A stretch of 64,000 bases of DNA from Nageia nagi (GCA_050084985.1 JBITNC010000001.1:189472001-189536000), one strand, 5' to 3'. Positions 23,417-34,939 are shown, counted from the stretch's first letter. Numbers and translations are program-made. The notes: generated from the sequence alone by a model not told the origin.

Positions 23417-26090
23417 ATGTAAGGAACCAAAAATCTCAACCATAAAATGTTTCTCCCTAATCATTAAATCTTACTCAAACAATATTTATTAAGGTTCATT
23501 TTCCTTTGACTTATTTCTCATAAAATATAAACATAACCATTCAACCATATTCAAAGAGATGAAACAATAATTTATTATCTTATACATTTCCATCAATCGC
23601 ATTAATCATTCAAATTTAGAAATAATTGATGTGAATCAACACATCAATACCCATTAATCAAGACATTCACATAATGCCATAAGTTTGTGCTAATCTTGGA
23701 AAAAACCCTAGGCATCTTTGCACTAGGTAAACCCTTGGTAACTATGTTACCTAACAATATTTTATTATCATCACAATGAATAAATTACAATCTTGATCTC
23801 AAACCAATTACATACTCCATCAACATGGAGATTACAACCAAAACAAGGTCTTTATGACACTTCAATACTAACCTTATTTAATCTAACCAAATAGTTGGTT
23901 TCATACAATATGCAATCTCAACCATCACATAGATTCCTAAGCAATTCAACAATGCATAATGAAAACATAAACATCCAATTACCCATGCCATATTTCTTTT
24001 AAGCATATAAAATATGCTAATAAATTTAACATTAAAGATGTCATAAATATAATACTAAGAGTACCACAAAGTATCATAGATCCAACATCCAAGAACACTC
24101 CTACACACTTTTATACCTTAAACAAATAAGTACATCAATAATAAGCTTTTATCATATTGTGAGGATGCTATAATATAGGAGTAGCAGGGTTCTCCAAAAG
24201 TAATTACAACTTGCTCATATAATTTCCCTACTTAAGCATGACATATCACATCACAATCATTGCTAGCATAAAATGATTGCAACTTGATCATTATTCAATA
24301 ATCAAACTATGCAGGAATGCTATAACCATACCCTAACATAAAAGTATCCTTAAATGTAAATGAAAATAACCAACCATACATCAACATTCATAAGTAAATC
24401 CTAATACCATTCAAGGATATCTGATATATCACTACAATCAAGATCTACCATAAGCTTGGCTAGCTCATAACTAGGCATAACCCTTTAACCTTAGTTATTA
24501 TTTACCACAAGGCTATAATCACATTAGTAAGGAACTCTAACTAACTATAGTAATTACAATTTACTCAAATGGTTTTCTTACTAAAATATGCCACATTGAA
24601 TACAATTATCCTGGCATATAACACTTTAACTAAATTATTAGAAAAATATTAGCAACAATAAGGGAATACCTTAATAATGTTTTAAACATATAAGGTATTA
24701 ATAGATAGTAATAAATTTACTACATTTTAAATACTTCAAGAATTAACCACAAAACCACTTTAATATGTAGCTCATATATCCTTGGTACTACCCTAAGCTT
24801 GGTTAGACTAAGTCTAGATGCAATCAAAATTCAATATTAATTTAAAGGGGTTCACATAAGATCTAGCCAAATAGTTAACTCTTAACATCAATGATGATAT
24901 TTCACCTTCAAGTTGAAAATCTAATCCAACCTACCATTGGTGATCAACATTAGGAATCCTATATAAACTCAAATTCCATAAGAATATCTATGATCAATAT
25001 CGTCAAATCAACTTAGGATTCCACCCTCAATCCTAATTTCCTTTCTATCAACATTTTAAACAAAACATATTCTCGTTGAAGATCTTATTTTATCTATCCT
25101 TAACCAGCTTTTATCCAAACATGGGAAAGCTAACCTATGTTGGTTTAGATCTTTATGACCATGAATTTTACAAGGTAATTAATTAAATAAAGATCCTTAT
25201 CTTATCAAATTAAATTAAATCCTGAATTCACAAAAGATCACATAAAGCACATCTCAAGTATCTTAAGGATTCCTTTCAAATATGCATAAACTTATTATGT
25301 GCATACGTACTTTCTATAAGTAATATTCTTATTACTTATAGAAAAGTTCATCGCAAGGCTTTAAAGTCTTTAGGCTAATTTTATTCTCGCCTAATATAGC
25401 TGAAAGAAATTCATAACATAATCCATCATATTCTTATAAGTATATAAATATGATGAGTAACTCTCTTATAATATATACCCAACATATATAATAGATCGTC
25501 TATTTAATATAGATGTATGCAAGATAATTAATTTATTCTAGTTTATCATTGAATCTATATTATAAATATTTTTCAATTAATATTTAAATCTTTAATTTAA
25601 ACATTAATCCTATCTTACTCAACCTTATCTAATTGATATGGAATTACCTGGATTGAGTCGCTTGATTCCCTTGTACGTTATCAGACCTGAGAATATCATA
25701 TCCATTACGATGGTATCTCATCAACGATTTGTAGGGCCTTCACTGTATATTTCATCGTATCCGTTTGGACAGATCCTTTGATCATTGCAGCCAAGGAATC
25801 ATGTTTTCTTCATTGCACCTACTTCAGATTTTCTAAGTCTTCTTAAAACCAATTTTATTCGTACCCTTGTGATTGTTTTCTTCCTATAAGTTGCATTGTG
25901 ATCATTTATTTTATAAGCAACTTACAGGCTCTCCAAATACATCAACAATGTGCATATCCTTTGATCTCTGCATTTCCTGATACTGCAAATCGATGCTGCA
26001 TTTTGTTAGAGAGATGCAAACCTTTTAAGGTATCCAATTTCTACTTATCATACGATTATTACTACCCGTATACTGCATCTCAATGAGGCA

Positions 26091-26180
26091 TCATGTTGTG
26101 TAACACGGTATTGAGACCCTACTACCTCATATCGTACAACATAGGATTGAGATCCCTCTACCTCACATCGTGTAACACAA
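26091..26180. repeat. 36-bp tandem repeat in the 5' LTR
   Basis: ATTGAG recurs at 26110 and 26146. Same unit as at 20241-20331, with CpGs retained (for example ATCGTACAACATAGG). Confidence 0.85.
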
Positions 26181-26594
26181 GTAACGTTCCTTATTATGCT
26201 TTTTCACCTTTTATCTACATGTCTACCGAGGTACTGCCAAATGCTGCGATCCACTCTCAAAATCTTGATTGGTATTTGTACCTTATTCTAAGCTTCATAT
26301 GGTATTACGTGCTAATAGAATGCTGGAAAGGGTTTCAAAGTTGAGCTTCCACTTAAGAACCTTTTGGGCCTTCTCAGAAAACGTAGTTCATGCATATCTT
26401 ATAAATTCATAACCCTTATAACGTGCCCACTTTGTGCACACCTGGATGATCATTGCAGTACAAGAAGTTATGCTGAATAACGTATTTATTTTGCACTCGT
26501 TAGGCGACCATTACAAATCACGAGACTACATTCCAATGAAGCATTTTGAAAATAAATCACCAGGATCTTGTTGTGTATCCCAATCTATGCGTTT

Positions 26595-26849
26595 CTAAAT
26601 GATCATTCCAATCCAACAGATTGATTCCCCCATTTGGAAAATTCTCAAGAAGGTGAAAACTATCCTATTAGAGTACATCCTCCCTCTAGTGAGCATTCCC
26701 TTAATACCCTTTTTGAGCCCCTCTCCTAACGTTTCTGGTCCGCCGACCCCAATTGGGTTCTCTCCAAGGCTTTTCCTCTTATTCCAAAATGCATGCAAAA
26801 GATGTAGTTTTCTCCTATAAAAGAGTCCCCCACGAGGCATGGCTTCCAC
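26595..26849 (-). CDS. Small LTR-internal ORF (84 aa), function unknown
   Basis: Sister of 21019-20789: MEAMPRGGLFYRRKLHLLHA, then ENPIGVG and GLKKG. It is longer at its C-terminus (FQMGESICWIG). Function unknown. Confidence 0.3.
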   Translation of the reverse strand: MEAMPRGGLFYRRKLHLLHAFWNKRKSLGENPIGVGGPETLGEGLKKGIKGMLTRGRMYSNRIVFTFLRIFQMGESICWIGMII

Positions 26850-27745
26850 CTAGTATAAAATTCCATTCTGCAATTCAAATCACTTGCCGTTCACTGCCTG
26901 ATTTCCTCCACTCCTCTACACAACAGATAGAGAAGGTTAAAGATAAGCAATAATTTCCTAAATTAAGATACACACCAATTTAGCATTTGCATCTTCATTT
27001 AAAACCCTTTTATAAAAGAGTTTCCAAGTGGTCACTCACAAACATTTAATATTTAAATTTTACTTAAACACATGTTTACAACACTATTTACCAATCAATT
27101 ATTTCAATAGTATTTAAATTATTATGAAATAAAAGAATCATGGTTAGATTATTTATTAGTAATGTTCATCAAAACTTAAAATACCAATACCTTTAAAAGT
27201 ATTTAAGGTTAATATTTAAATATCGGTTTAAATATTAATATCCATAATTAAATTCTAAATACTAGAATTCTATGATTAACAAATATCATTAATTCCAACA
27301 TTTATTATATTAATGAATAACCTTACTTAATAAGTCTTTGTAATATTTAAATATAATTAAAATATTAAGGTCCTTCAAAAGGACTCAAAATTTAACAATA
27401 TTTGAGCCTTCAAAATAAAATATCCTCAATCATCAATATGCAAGATAACCATTGAATATTTCTAGAAATCTTCTAGTATTAAAATAAGTTACCTATTTTA
27501 TTAGGTAAAACAAGTATCTTACCAATACAACCTATTGCACCTGGGTTGACCAAGCCTTATAAGATCAAAAGATATTACCATTATTGTATTCAAACTAAAG
27601 GTGTAAATGTTCAACCTTAACATTAGCTACCTTTTCATTTAAATAAATTCTAGCATCTTATGAGAACATTAGAAATACATAATTTTGTGTTGAGTCTCAT
27701 AAATCCTAGGAAGTAAACAAGGCTTCCAAGAACTAGTCCATGCCA

Positions 27746-27750
27746 TTATG
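27746..27750. repeat. Right target-site duplication TTATG
   Basis: Identical to 17566-17570. The joined flanks read GTTGGATTATG/TATCC and resemble a nearby upstream copy of TTGGATTATGCATCTCC. Confidence 0.9.
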
Positions 27751-28355
27751 TATCCATTTATTATTAATTTTATATAAGGTTTTATTATCATGCATGTTTT
27801 TATAGTAGGTGACTATGAGTTTGGCTTGGCATCTCTATGATGACTTATAATACATCACTTGATCAATATTCTTAGATGATATATTTTTATTCCTATATCT
27901 TGTGGTGTATTGAACCCTCATATTATTTAAAATGCATCTAACTAATCTAGTATATATGAGTTTCTTATAACATGTAGGTTACTTAATATTGATGAATGCA
28001 AGCTCATGTAAGTTATCCATGTTGATAGGATTGTTGATGGATACTTCTTCATTTATGTGATAAGTTTATTGATGGATACCTTCTTTATCTAGGTGACAAT
28101 ATTTTTGGTGGATACCATTGCAACCATTTGAGGTTAATAGATTTTCTATTAAACCATTTTTTTGAAATGGTTAAAATAGTTGATCAATACTTTTTTTTTC
28201 CATTTCAACAATAATTGGTTGATGGATTTTGTATAAAACCATTTTTTTAAATGGTTAAGTTGTATAATTTATTTCATTAGTTCACATTTCAAAGTATACA
28301 TTAAGGGGGATAACCTTCGTTTATTTCTTCAATATAATATTGCATTAAGGGAGAG
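27751..28355 (+). mobile_element. Ty1/copia 3' internal region with polypurine tract
   Basis: Continuation of the copia relic cut at 17565. No clear protein remains. Around 28027-28120 there are three loose repeats of TTGATGGATACxTTCTT. It ends in AAGGGAGAG (28347-28355), a polypurine tract directly before TGTTGGAATG. Confidence 0.6.
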
Positions 28356-28700
28356 TGTTGGAATGTATAATGAAATATTGAGTAATTATTACTTAATTAA
28401 TATTTAACATATTAATAAAAAATTATTAATAATCTTAAACATTAATATAACATTAGTCATGTTGATCTATTTATTTATTGTAATAGATTGGTTTGATTGA
28501 ATAAATATATGTAGGTAAATATTTTCTTACTCCCAAAGGTTAAATTATGACCTCTTATATCAAAATTGCACCAACTTCTATATTCAAGATATCATATTAA
28601 ATGACAAATAGTTTACTAAAATCTAGTATTGTTAAAACTAGAGTTGAATACAAGGCCTCTTATAGGGTGTTAAATGCCTTAATAGTTATTTCTATCTATG
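28356..28700 (+). mobile_element. Start of Ty1/copia 3' LTR (end not determined)
   Basis: TGTTGGAATG directly follows the polypurine tract, the usual start of a plant copia LTR. I cannot place the end; a TGTTAACA at about 30057 is one candidate but would make an unusually long copia LTR. The end coordinate is nominal. Confidence 0.5.
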
Positions 28701-30549
28701 TTAAGGTTTACTTTTTTATAAATATATTATGAAGTGTCTCAATTTTTTGTAGCCCATTATAAACATTATGTACTAACACGTAAGTCCCGAAATTTCCCTA
28801 ATACATTTAAGTTTTTTTATAAGTGGCTATTCCTACATTTCATTAATTCTTATGAGATTAATTTTCACTCTTGTTCATATAATATGGCCAAAATACTCTA
28901 GTTTTATTACTCAAAAAGAATATTTATATTTCTTGATAAAAAATTATTTTTATTTTTCAAAATTTATGAAACTTATTCTATATATCATCAATAATATTTC
29001 CAAGTGATAAATTGATTTTAAAAGATCAAATTGAGCCTCTTGAAGGTCCAAACATGTTCCATATGTCTACTTACTCTATGGGATCAAAATGCATTTATTT
29101 TACATAATATGAAACAATTAAACTATGTATATTATAGAAATGTTATTCCATATCACATGTGTTCCAATGTAAGACACATGCCTTTTAGAAAAATGATAAG
29201 AAATTATTGAAAATTTTATTTTGAAAATTATTACCTCTGAAAGTTGAGAATATTTTATAGGAAAATTATAAGGATAACAAGAAAATATGCATAATGTTAT
29301 AACTAAAAAAATAATTATTGGTTAATTATTAGGGTTAATTATGATATTGAATTACAACCAATAATAGCAAAATCAATAAAAATCTCAGTCCTATTATTGA
29401 CTAAAGAAATCTAATATGAATATGAAAATAATCCAAGATGCTCAATTAACCTTAACCTATCAAATCTAAATTCAAATGAACTTACAAACCTGTTACTTTA
29501 CCTATCGCAAGGATGGTAGCTCACACCTAGCTCATAGAAGTAAATGATGAACTATTCCCATGAATGGGACTACCAAACCTAACCTTTATAGAGCATCACC
29601 ACTTGATGTCCTACATAAAAACTATTAGAACCTTCAATCATCATCAAGGATTCCTCTGTAAAGCTAGATTTCTTATGCATAGTGAATTTAAAGATTATAA
29701 GAATGTAGTATTCATGAAGTATAACAAAATCTAGATATTATAGGTTGAATTGAACAACATCAATTAAGAGTATTTCTATTACAACCTATCAAGGATCTAG
29801 ATTATGTCATAATACATGATGCACAACCCTTAACTTCCTTTATAGAAAATAGGTCTAATGCAAAGGCTCCTCCTTGTGCTTATAAAGTTCTAATGCCAAG
29901 ATACCTTCTTAGGCTTATCTCTAGGTCAACTTGTTTCCATAAAACATAAAGGTAGTAAGAGTGCATAATACTCAAAATAACAATAAATCATTTAAATAAA
30001 AATTAATTATATACCTAAAAGGGTATTTTAATTAAATTAAAATTCTTTTCTAGGTGTTAACAAATGCCCCACTTTGGATATGTTTTGATACTTTTGAAAT
30101 AAAAGGAAATCAAAGCATAATTCAAAGTGTAATAAAGACCAAGTAAGAAAATACTACCTCAATTTTATCTTTATGATGATAGCTTGGATACCCCAATTTT
30201 TACCAACATTTTGTCCCCTCTTTGGCTTGGTTGTGAACATGATAGATCTCTCCTCATGGAAATAACCCAAGATAAAGACTAAGGAACCTACAAGTATCTC
30301 AAATATAAAACTTTTTTCTACATATAGTATCTCAAATATAGACATTAAATTTTAAATGTATATAATTTAGTGAAAGAAATCAAACTTTTCCTTGATGGCT
30401 TACCCACCAAGGTTTGCCTCATCTTGCTTAATAAAATATTGCCTCTCCTTATCAAAAAGTACTTTCTACCTCAACTTACTGAAGATGGTTTACTAGTAAA
30501 TTATCTCTTGTAAGTGATGGACCTCTCATCACTACTCTCATTAAGAAAC
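28701..30549. other. Stretch without a recognisable gene
   Basis: AT-rich, stop-filled sequence. May include the rest of the copia LTR. The 63-codon minus frame near 30154-30345 has no family signature. Confidence 0.4.
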
Positions 30550-30560
30550 CACTACTACAA

Positions 30561-30600
30561 CAAAGGGAAATAGCATCTATGAGGGCATTATTTCCCTTTG
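30561..30600. repeat. Perfect 12-bp inverted repeat beside the CACTA end
   Basis: CAAAGGGAAATA (30561-30572) and TATTTCCCTTTG (30589-30600) are exact reverse complements around a 16-nt loop. Confidence 0.9.
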
Positions 30601-30859
30601 TTTTTATTTTTTATTTTTTTCATCGTAGATCAATGCTAAATGATATGTCATAGTGGGCATCAATTTGGGCATCTCTCATAAGGATCTACATAGCATATTT
30701 TTGAAATCTCATATGGTGTTATTTACATTTATCGTAGATTCTATTATTGTGTCCCCACTTATTTCTCTTAGATTCCAATTTGACATTTCATATAGAATCT
30801 CTTATAGAGTTGCTTTGAGTCTCATATAGCGTATCTCATGTCACCATTTTGCATGCAAT

Positions 30860-31300
30860 ATGGCATCCCATAAGGAATCATTTATACCATCATGATTAGC
30901 ATCATAGATAGTATCTCAAATAGCATCTAATATTGCATCTAATATAACACCTCCTATAGCATCATTAGTGGCACCTTTTTCAATCTCCCTCCTATAGCAT
31001 CTCTTATAGAGTCATTAATGGCATCTTTTTCCATCGCATATATAGTATCCTATAGCATTGTTTGTGGCATCCTTTTGAGTCTCTTATAGCATCTCTTATA
31101 GAGTCAGTAATGGCATCCTTTTCCATTGTATATAGAGTCTCCTATAGCATATTTAGTGTCATTCTTTTCAGTATCTTATAGCATCTCTTGTAGATTCATT
31201 AGTGACATCCTTTTCTATATCATATAGACTCTATTATAGCATTGCTACTTGCATCATTTAACATCTTATATAGTATCTATTATAAAGTCTTATATAGAAC
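30860..31300. repeat. 92-bp tandem repeat, about 3.5 to 4 copies
   Basis: AGCATCTCTTATAGAG occurs at 30996 and 31088 and as a variant at 31180, exactly 92 bp apart. Each unit contains a second half-motif TATAGCAT plus GTGGCATCCTTTT, so an older 46-bp substructure is likely. The left side has further decayed units. Confidence 0.85.
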
Positions 31301-31474
31301 ACAGTATAAATAGATTTGATGTCTACGATATATATATATATATTATTTATTAATTTATGATTGACTAATTTATTACTTAATTTATTTATGTATTATTTAT
31401 TTAATTATTTATTAAATTATTTATTATCAGATTAATATTTAAATTATTATTTAGTTTATTATTATTTATTTAGT

Positions 31475-31813
31475 TTAGTTTAGTTGAAAATGATTTTTCA
31501 TCTTAAAAAATGGGTCACCATAGTCATGTAAGAAGTTGGACAATGGAACAACATAGTCATGCAACTTGTTGGACAATGGATCACTGTAGTCATGCAAGAA
31601 GTTGGACAATGGAAACCAATAAGCCTCACATAAGTATGATGAGGCATTGAATAATGGGCCATCATAGTCATGCAACAAGTTGAAAAATGGGTCACCATAG
31701 CTGAAACCAGTAAGCCTCACATAAGTATAATCAGAATGGACAATTACTTCACATGTCATATCATAGATAGATGGAGCTTTTCTATATTGATCATATTTTA
31801 ATGTATAGATCAT
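31475..31813 (-). CDS. 112-codon ORF over a 33-bp tandem repeat, function unknown
   Basis: The minus frame encodes repeated LHDYGDPLSNF units of 11 residues, because the DNA repeat is 33 bp and thus frame-neutral. A second minus frame over the same DNA is also open for 66 codons, so openness is a product of the repeat and not strong evidence for a gene. No signal peptide or known domain. Confidence 0.2.
   Translation of the reverse strand: MIYTLKYDQYRKAPSIYDMTCEVIVHSDYTYVRLTGFSYGDPFFNLLHDYDGPLFNASSYLCEAYWFPLSNFLHDYSDPLSNKLHDYVVPLSNFLHDYGDPFFKMKNHFQLN
31515..31700. repeat. 33-bp tandem repeat
   Basis: TAGTCATG recurs at 31521, 31554 and 31587 (exactly 33 bp apart) and again at 31665. Unit: TAGTCATGCAAGAAGTTGG then ACAATGGAxCAx. 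A separate 17-bp sequence AAGCCTCACATAAGTAT appears twice between and after the units. Confidence 0.9.
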
Positions 31814-31845
31814 GTTTCTTTGGACTATTGATAGGAAACATGATC
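31808..31845. repeat. 11-bp perfect hairpin
   Basis: GATCATGTTTC (31808-31818) and GAAACATGATC (31835-31845) around a 16-nt loop. Function unknown. Confidence 0.7.
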
Positions 31846-32209
31846 ATACGATCAATATGAGATTCATGAGGTGGTGGTACCTTGGGAGTAATAAAGGTCA
31901 TCTAAAGTTATGCATTGGTATTTTCATCAACTATTTCTTGAATATACTTACCTATAAGCTCCTTCTAAGAATTCAATGCTAGGCTAGAAGAGGTTAGAAC
32001 CTAGAAATAAGGTAAATTTTAAGATCCCTCCTGTAAAAGTGACCTATAAAATCTAGGTGAAGCTACTTAAAACTTGATTAGAAATGATTGTTAAATTAAC
32101 TATAAAAATAAATTTACTATGTAAATTGGTAGGTAAATTTTATATAAAATTTAAAAAAAAAAAGATGTAAAAAATTGGTAAAAAAAAATTCAAATCATTC
32201 AAAACTTAT

Positions 32210-33090
32210 TGCATATCAAAATGGGTGTAAATATTATTCATTTACTTTTTAGAAATGCACTTCATTTATACATTTCTTATGTAAATGTAGTATATTTATC
32301 TTTTTTTTTTAAAGAATTTTGCAAGTTCTAGTGTAAGCATAACTTTCTAGACCAATTTGGGTGTAAACACTATTCATTTACTTTTTGTAAATGCACTTCA
32401 TTTATATATTACTAGTGTAAACATAGTTTTTTTATCCATTTTTTATTATAAATAATTTTACATTTTTGGTTGTAAATGTAGTTTATTTAAACTAGTTTGG
32501 AAGTAAACATTTCTTGTTTATGTGTAAGTGCATTTAGTTTATACATGGATTTTTTGTACCAATGGTAGATTTGGAGGATTTGAAGCAGATGAAGAATGGA
32601 GATTTTAGACCGGATATAATGAGGGAGGTTCATGACTAGTTGTAGAACATAAGCAATTAAACTTGTTGTAGATTAATATAGGTGTAAAGTTAACATTGTA
32701 TAAACCCATTTCTTTTATACATTGTTAGTGCAAAGTAGTTATTTTATACATTTTTTGTTATAAATAATTTGAAAATTTTGGGTGTAAACACAGTTCATTT
32801 AGACCAATTTGGGTATAAATTTTATTAGTTTACTTTACGTAAATGTACTTCATTTATACGCTAATGTAAATTCAATTCATTTATCCATTTTTTTATTATA
32901 AATAATTTTGCATGTTCAGATATAAAGACAATTTATTTATATATGGAGGTTTCATATTGATGGTAGATTTTAAGGATCTGAACTAAATGTAAGAATGGAT
33001 ATTTTGAACTAAATGCAATGAGGGATACTCCAAATTGGTTATAGATCCTGAATTGCTAAAATTATTATAGATCAAAATGGTGCAAGTTAG
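32210..33090. repeat. Decayed complex tandem array
   Basis: Blocks recur in the same order: CCAATTTGGGTGTAAA with TTCATTTACTTTxxGTAAATG (near 32353 and 32810, weaker at 32215); ATTATAAATAATTTxxCAT; TGGTAGATTT with GAATGGA (32565 and 32950). The large period is about 400-460 bp with smaller units of about 140 bp inside. No coding capacity. Confidence 0.7.
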
Positions 33091-33539
33091 TTGGAATATT
33101 ATAATACCTCATGACTAAGAAAAGATTGATATTCTACTAGATCAAAAAATAAGTATAAATTTTTAGCTTCTTGTATGATGTGATGAAACGATGGTATGGG
33201 ATGGGATTTGTATATGTATGTATATACTAACCTATAGGTGGCTATTTTAGTGAGATTAATTTTATTATTTTTTTTATTTTAAGGAAAAAGTATACCAAAT
33301 AGAGTTAAAATCAAAGGATAATCTATTTCAAATATTTAAAAATACTTGTAGAACTGTTGGCTATAATGATCAATAATTAAAAAAAAAAAAACTTATCAAA
33401 TTTTGGCATTAATATGGGAACGATTATGGGTTATACTAGCTAAATAAAAAATTATAAATCCCAAATTATAGCCACAATTATCCAATTAGTCCACTAAAAT
33501 TTTCCCTTCCTAAAAATGGGGAAGTGTTTAGGGAATACC

Positions 33540-34720
33540 TAGCAGTTTGGTATATTCTTTGCAATGGTGGTATCTATGGATTCATTGATTTGCTTTAGGG
33601 TAATAATGAAAATTGGTGTCAATAGGTAGTGGACTCATGGGATGAAGGTTGAGTAACCATAGATGGGAAATAATTCACTATTATTTCAAGTTTGATTACA
33701 ACAACTACGAGCATGGTAAATGAAGGAATTTGACACTCTAGGGATGTGTGGACTTCATAGAAAGACATAAAAAACTTTCTTAATGTGGTGGAACTTATGT
33801 CAACTAAGTGGAAGTCAAATTATTTGGTTAACTCCCTATATTATCCATGGAATAGTGTGGTGGTTGCTCTATGTAAGCTTTTCACTCTAGAAGGGCATCA
33901 TTCTGATGTGGGGGCCTACCATTTCATGTTGATGGATCATTTTCGAGGTAAGCTTCATGTAAATTTTTATTTTTTCCTATATCAGTCTTTATATTCTTAT
34001 GTTCATAGGAATAAAGGGTAAATATTTATTCACCAAGGCCTTATCAAAATCTTGGTAGGCTTTGCCCATAGTAGGGTCCAAATTGTAGCCCCTCTAAGAC
34101 AAATTCCATTGATTCCCCACCCACCACCTCAACCACCTTTGCCTCATCCACCTCCACTACCCTCTCTTAACCTACCTCCCCCATCACCTCCTCAAGCTAA
34201 CCTTCCATATGCTATTTAATTATCCCATTCATCCCTATTCTCACCCTCTATTACCCCTTCTACATATGGTGATCATTTCCTCTAATTCAAAGGAGTCAAT
34301 TAAGAAGTGGCAAAAGTCCTAGCCTCCTTGGGTAAGTTCAAAATCAAATCATAATTCCAATGAAAGAACCATATTAGAATATTGTTTTATAATACTCTAA
34401 GGACCACCCTAAGGAGATGCAAAGAACGAAGAATAAATAAAGTTTAGCTACTTTCTTCCCACATAGGTAGGATTCATAGCTATAAATTTTTGGAGATCTC
34501 ATGTAGTACATCAAACTATTAAGCACATTTATGATGAAGAGTGAGATTCAAGAGAAACACTATAGAAGTTAAATAGAATGAGAACTACCATCAAGATACT
34601 ACTAGAGGGTATCCCATTAACTAATAATCCTAAATCAAAAGAGAACATAATCAAGGCTAGATGGGATTTCTTGGATAAAATCAAGACTACTATGGTTAAG
34701 GAAAGATAAATCATGGAGAT
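33540..34720 (+). pseudogene. Unrecognised degraded ORF with proline-rich segment
   Basis: A single coding trace appears to run through stops. An early part near 33630-33760 includes DSWDEG and VNEGI. A 78-codon open stretch follows at 33785-34021 (MVELMSTKWKSNYLVNSLYY, then ALCKLFTLEGHHSDVGAYHF). A proline-rich stretch (34105-34200, PPPQPPLPHPPPLP) is next, and basic residues follow to about 34720. The general style (helical N-terminal domain, then Pro-rich linker) resembles ORFs carried by plant retrotransposons, but I cannot name the family. The stops are mostly TAG and TAA. Confidence 0.45.
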
Positions 34721-34939
34721 GGATACTTTTACATATGTTACTTATCCATACTCTTTTTTTGGTTATCGTATATGGTTAGATACTCATTTTGAGTGTGGAA
34801 GTGAGATGTAGGCTACTATAGTTTCTCACATACTAAATGGTATATCATTATGAATTTTTTGTAAAAAAAGTTTTTTGGGCCCTGTATAAAAAACCATTGT
34901 TAATTTATAAATTTAGCTTTTATTAAAAAATAATTTTTC

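Larger units (their letters stand above)
17571..27745 (-). mobile_element. Complete LARD-like non-autonomous LTR retrotransposon (10,175 bp)
   Basis: Two long direct repeats, 17571-21914 (4,344 bp) and 23418-27745 (4,328 bp), flank a 1,503-bp internal region. The element reads on the minus strand: a Met-tRNA-type primer site lies beside the right-hand LTR and a polypurine tract beside the left-hand LTR. Perfect 5-bp TTATG duplications bracket it. I find no gag, protease, RT, RNase H or integrase motif inside, so it depended on enzymes from another element. Large retrotransposon derivatives (LARDs) of cereals have LTRs of about this length but a larger internal domain; this one is mostly LTR. 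By eye the first 260 bp of the LTRs differ at roughly 20 positions, so the insertion is old. Host site: a Ty1/copia element. Confidence 0.9.
23418..27745 (-). mobile_element. 5' LTR of the LARD-like element
   Basis: Full-length partner of 17571-21914. In element orientation it starts TGGCATGGACT and ends CCTTACA. Its upstream portion (about 25480-26920 in the window) is the most CpG-rich part of the whole sequence: I count roughly 25 or more CpGs where the sister LTR has only a few. It contains the 36-bp array at 26091-26180 and the minus ORF 26849-26595. Confidence 0.9.
30550..31300. mobile_element. Candidate CACTA (En/Spm-type) terminal region
   Basis: Starts CACTACTACAACAAAGGG, the terminal inverted repeat style of CACTA DNA transposons. 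A perfect hairpin follows at 30561-30600, then repeated AGCATCTCTTATAGAG-type units (92-bp period) typical in arrangement of CACTA subterminal repeats, which bind the transposase accessory protein. No coding region or opposite terminus was found nearby, so the other end and the 3-bp target duplication are unverified. It may be a fragment or a non-autonomous copy. Confidence 0.55.

Noticed and set aside
28356-30060. A 1.7-kb copia LTR ending at TGTTAACA
   Set aside because: Only the start is supported by the polypurine tract; the end was chosen by motif alone and the length would be unusual, so I did not annotate it.
31498-31700. CRISPR-like regular repeats
   Set aside because: Units are contiguous with no unique spacers, and the context is plant nuclear DNA; this is a minisatellite.
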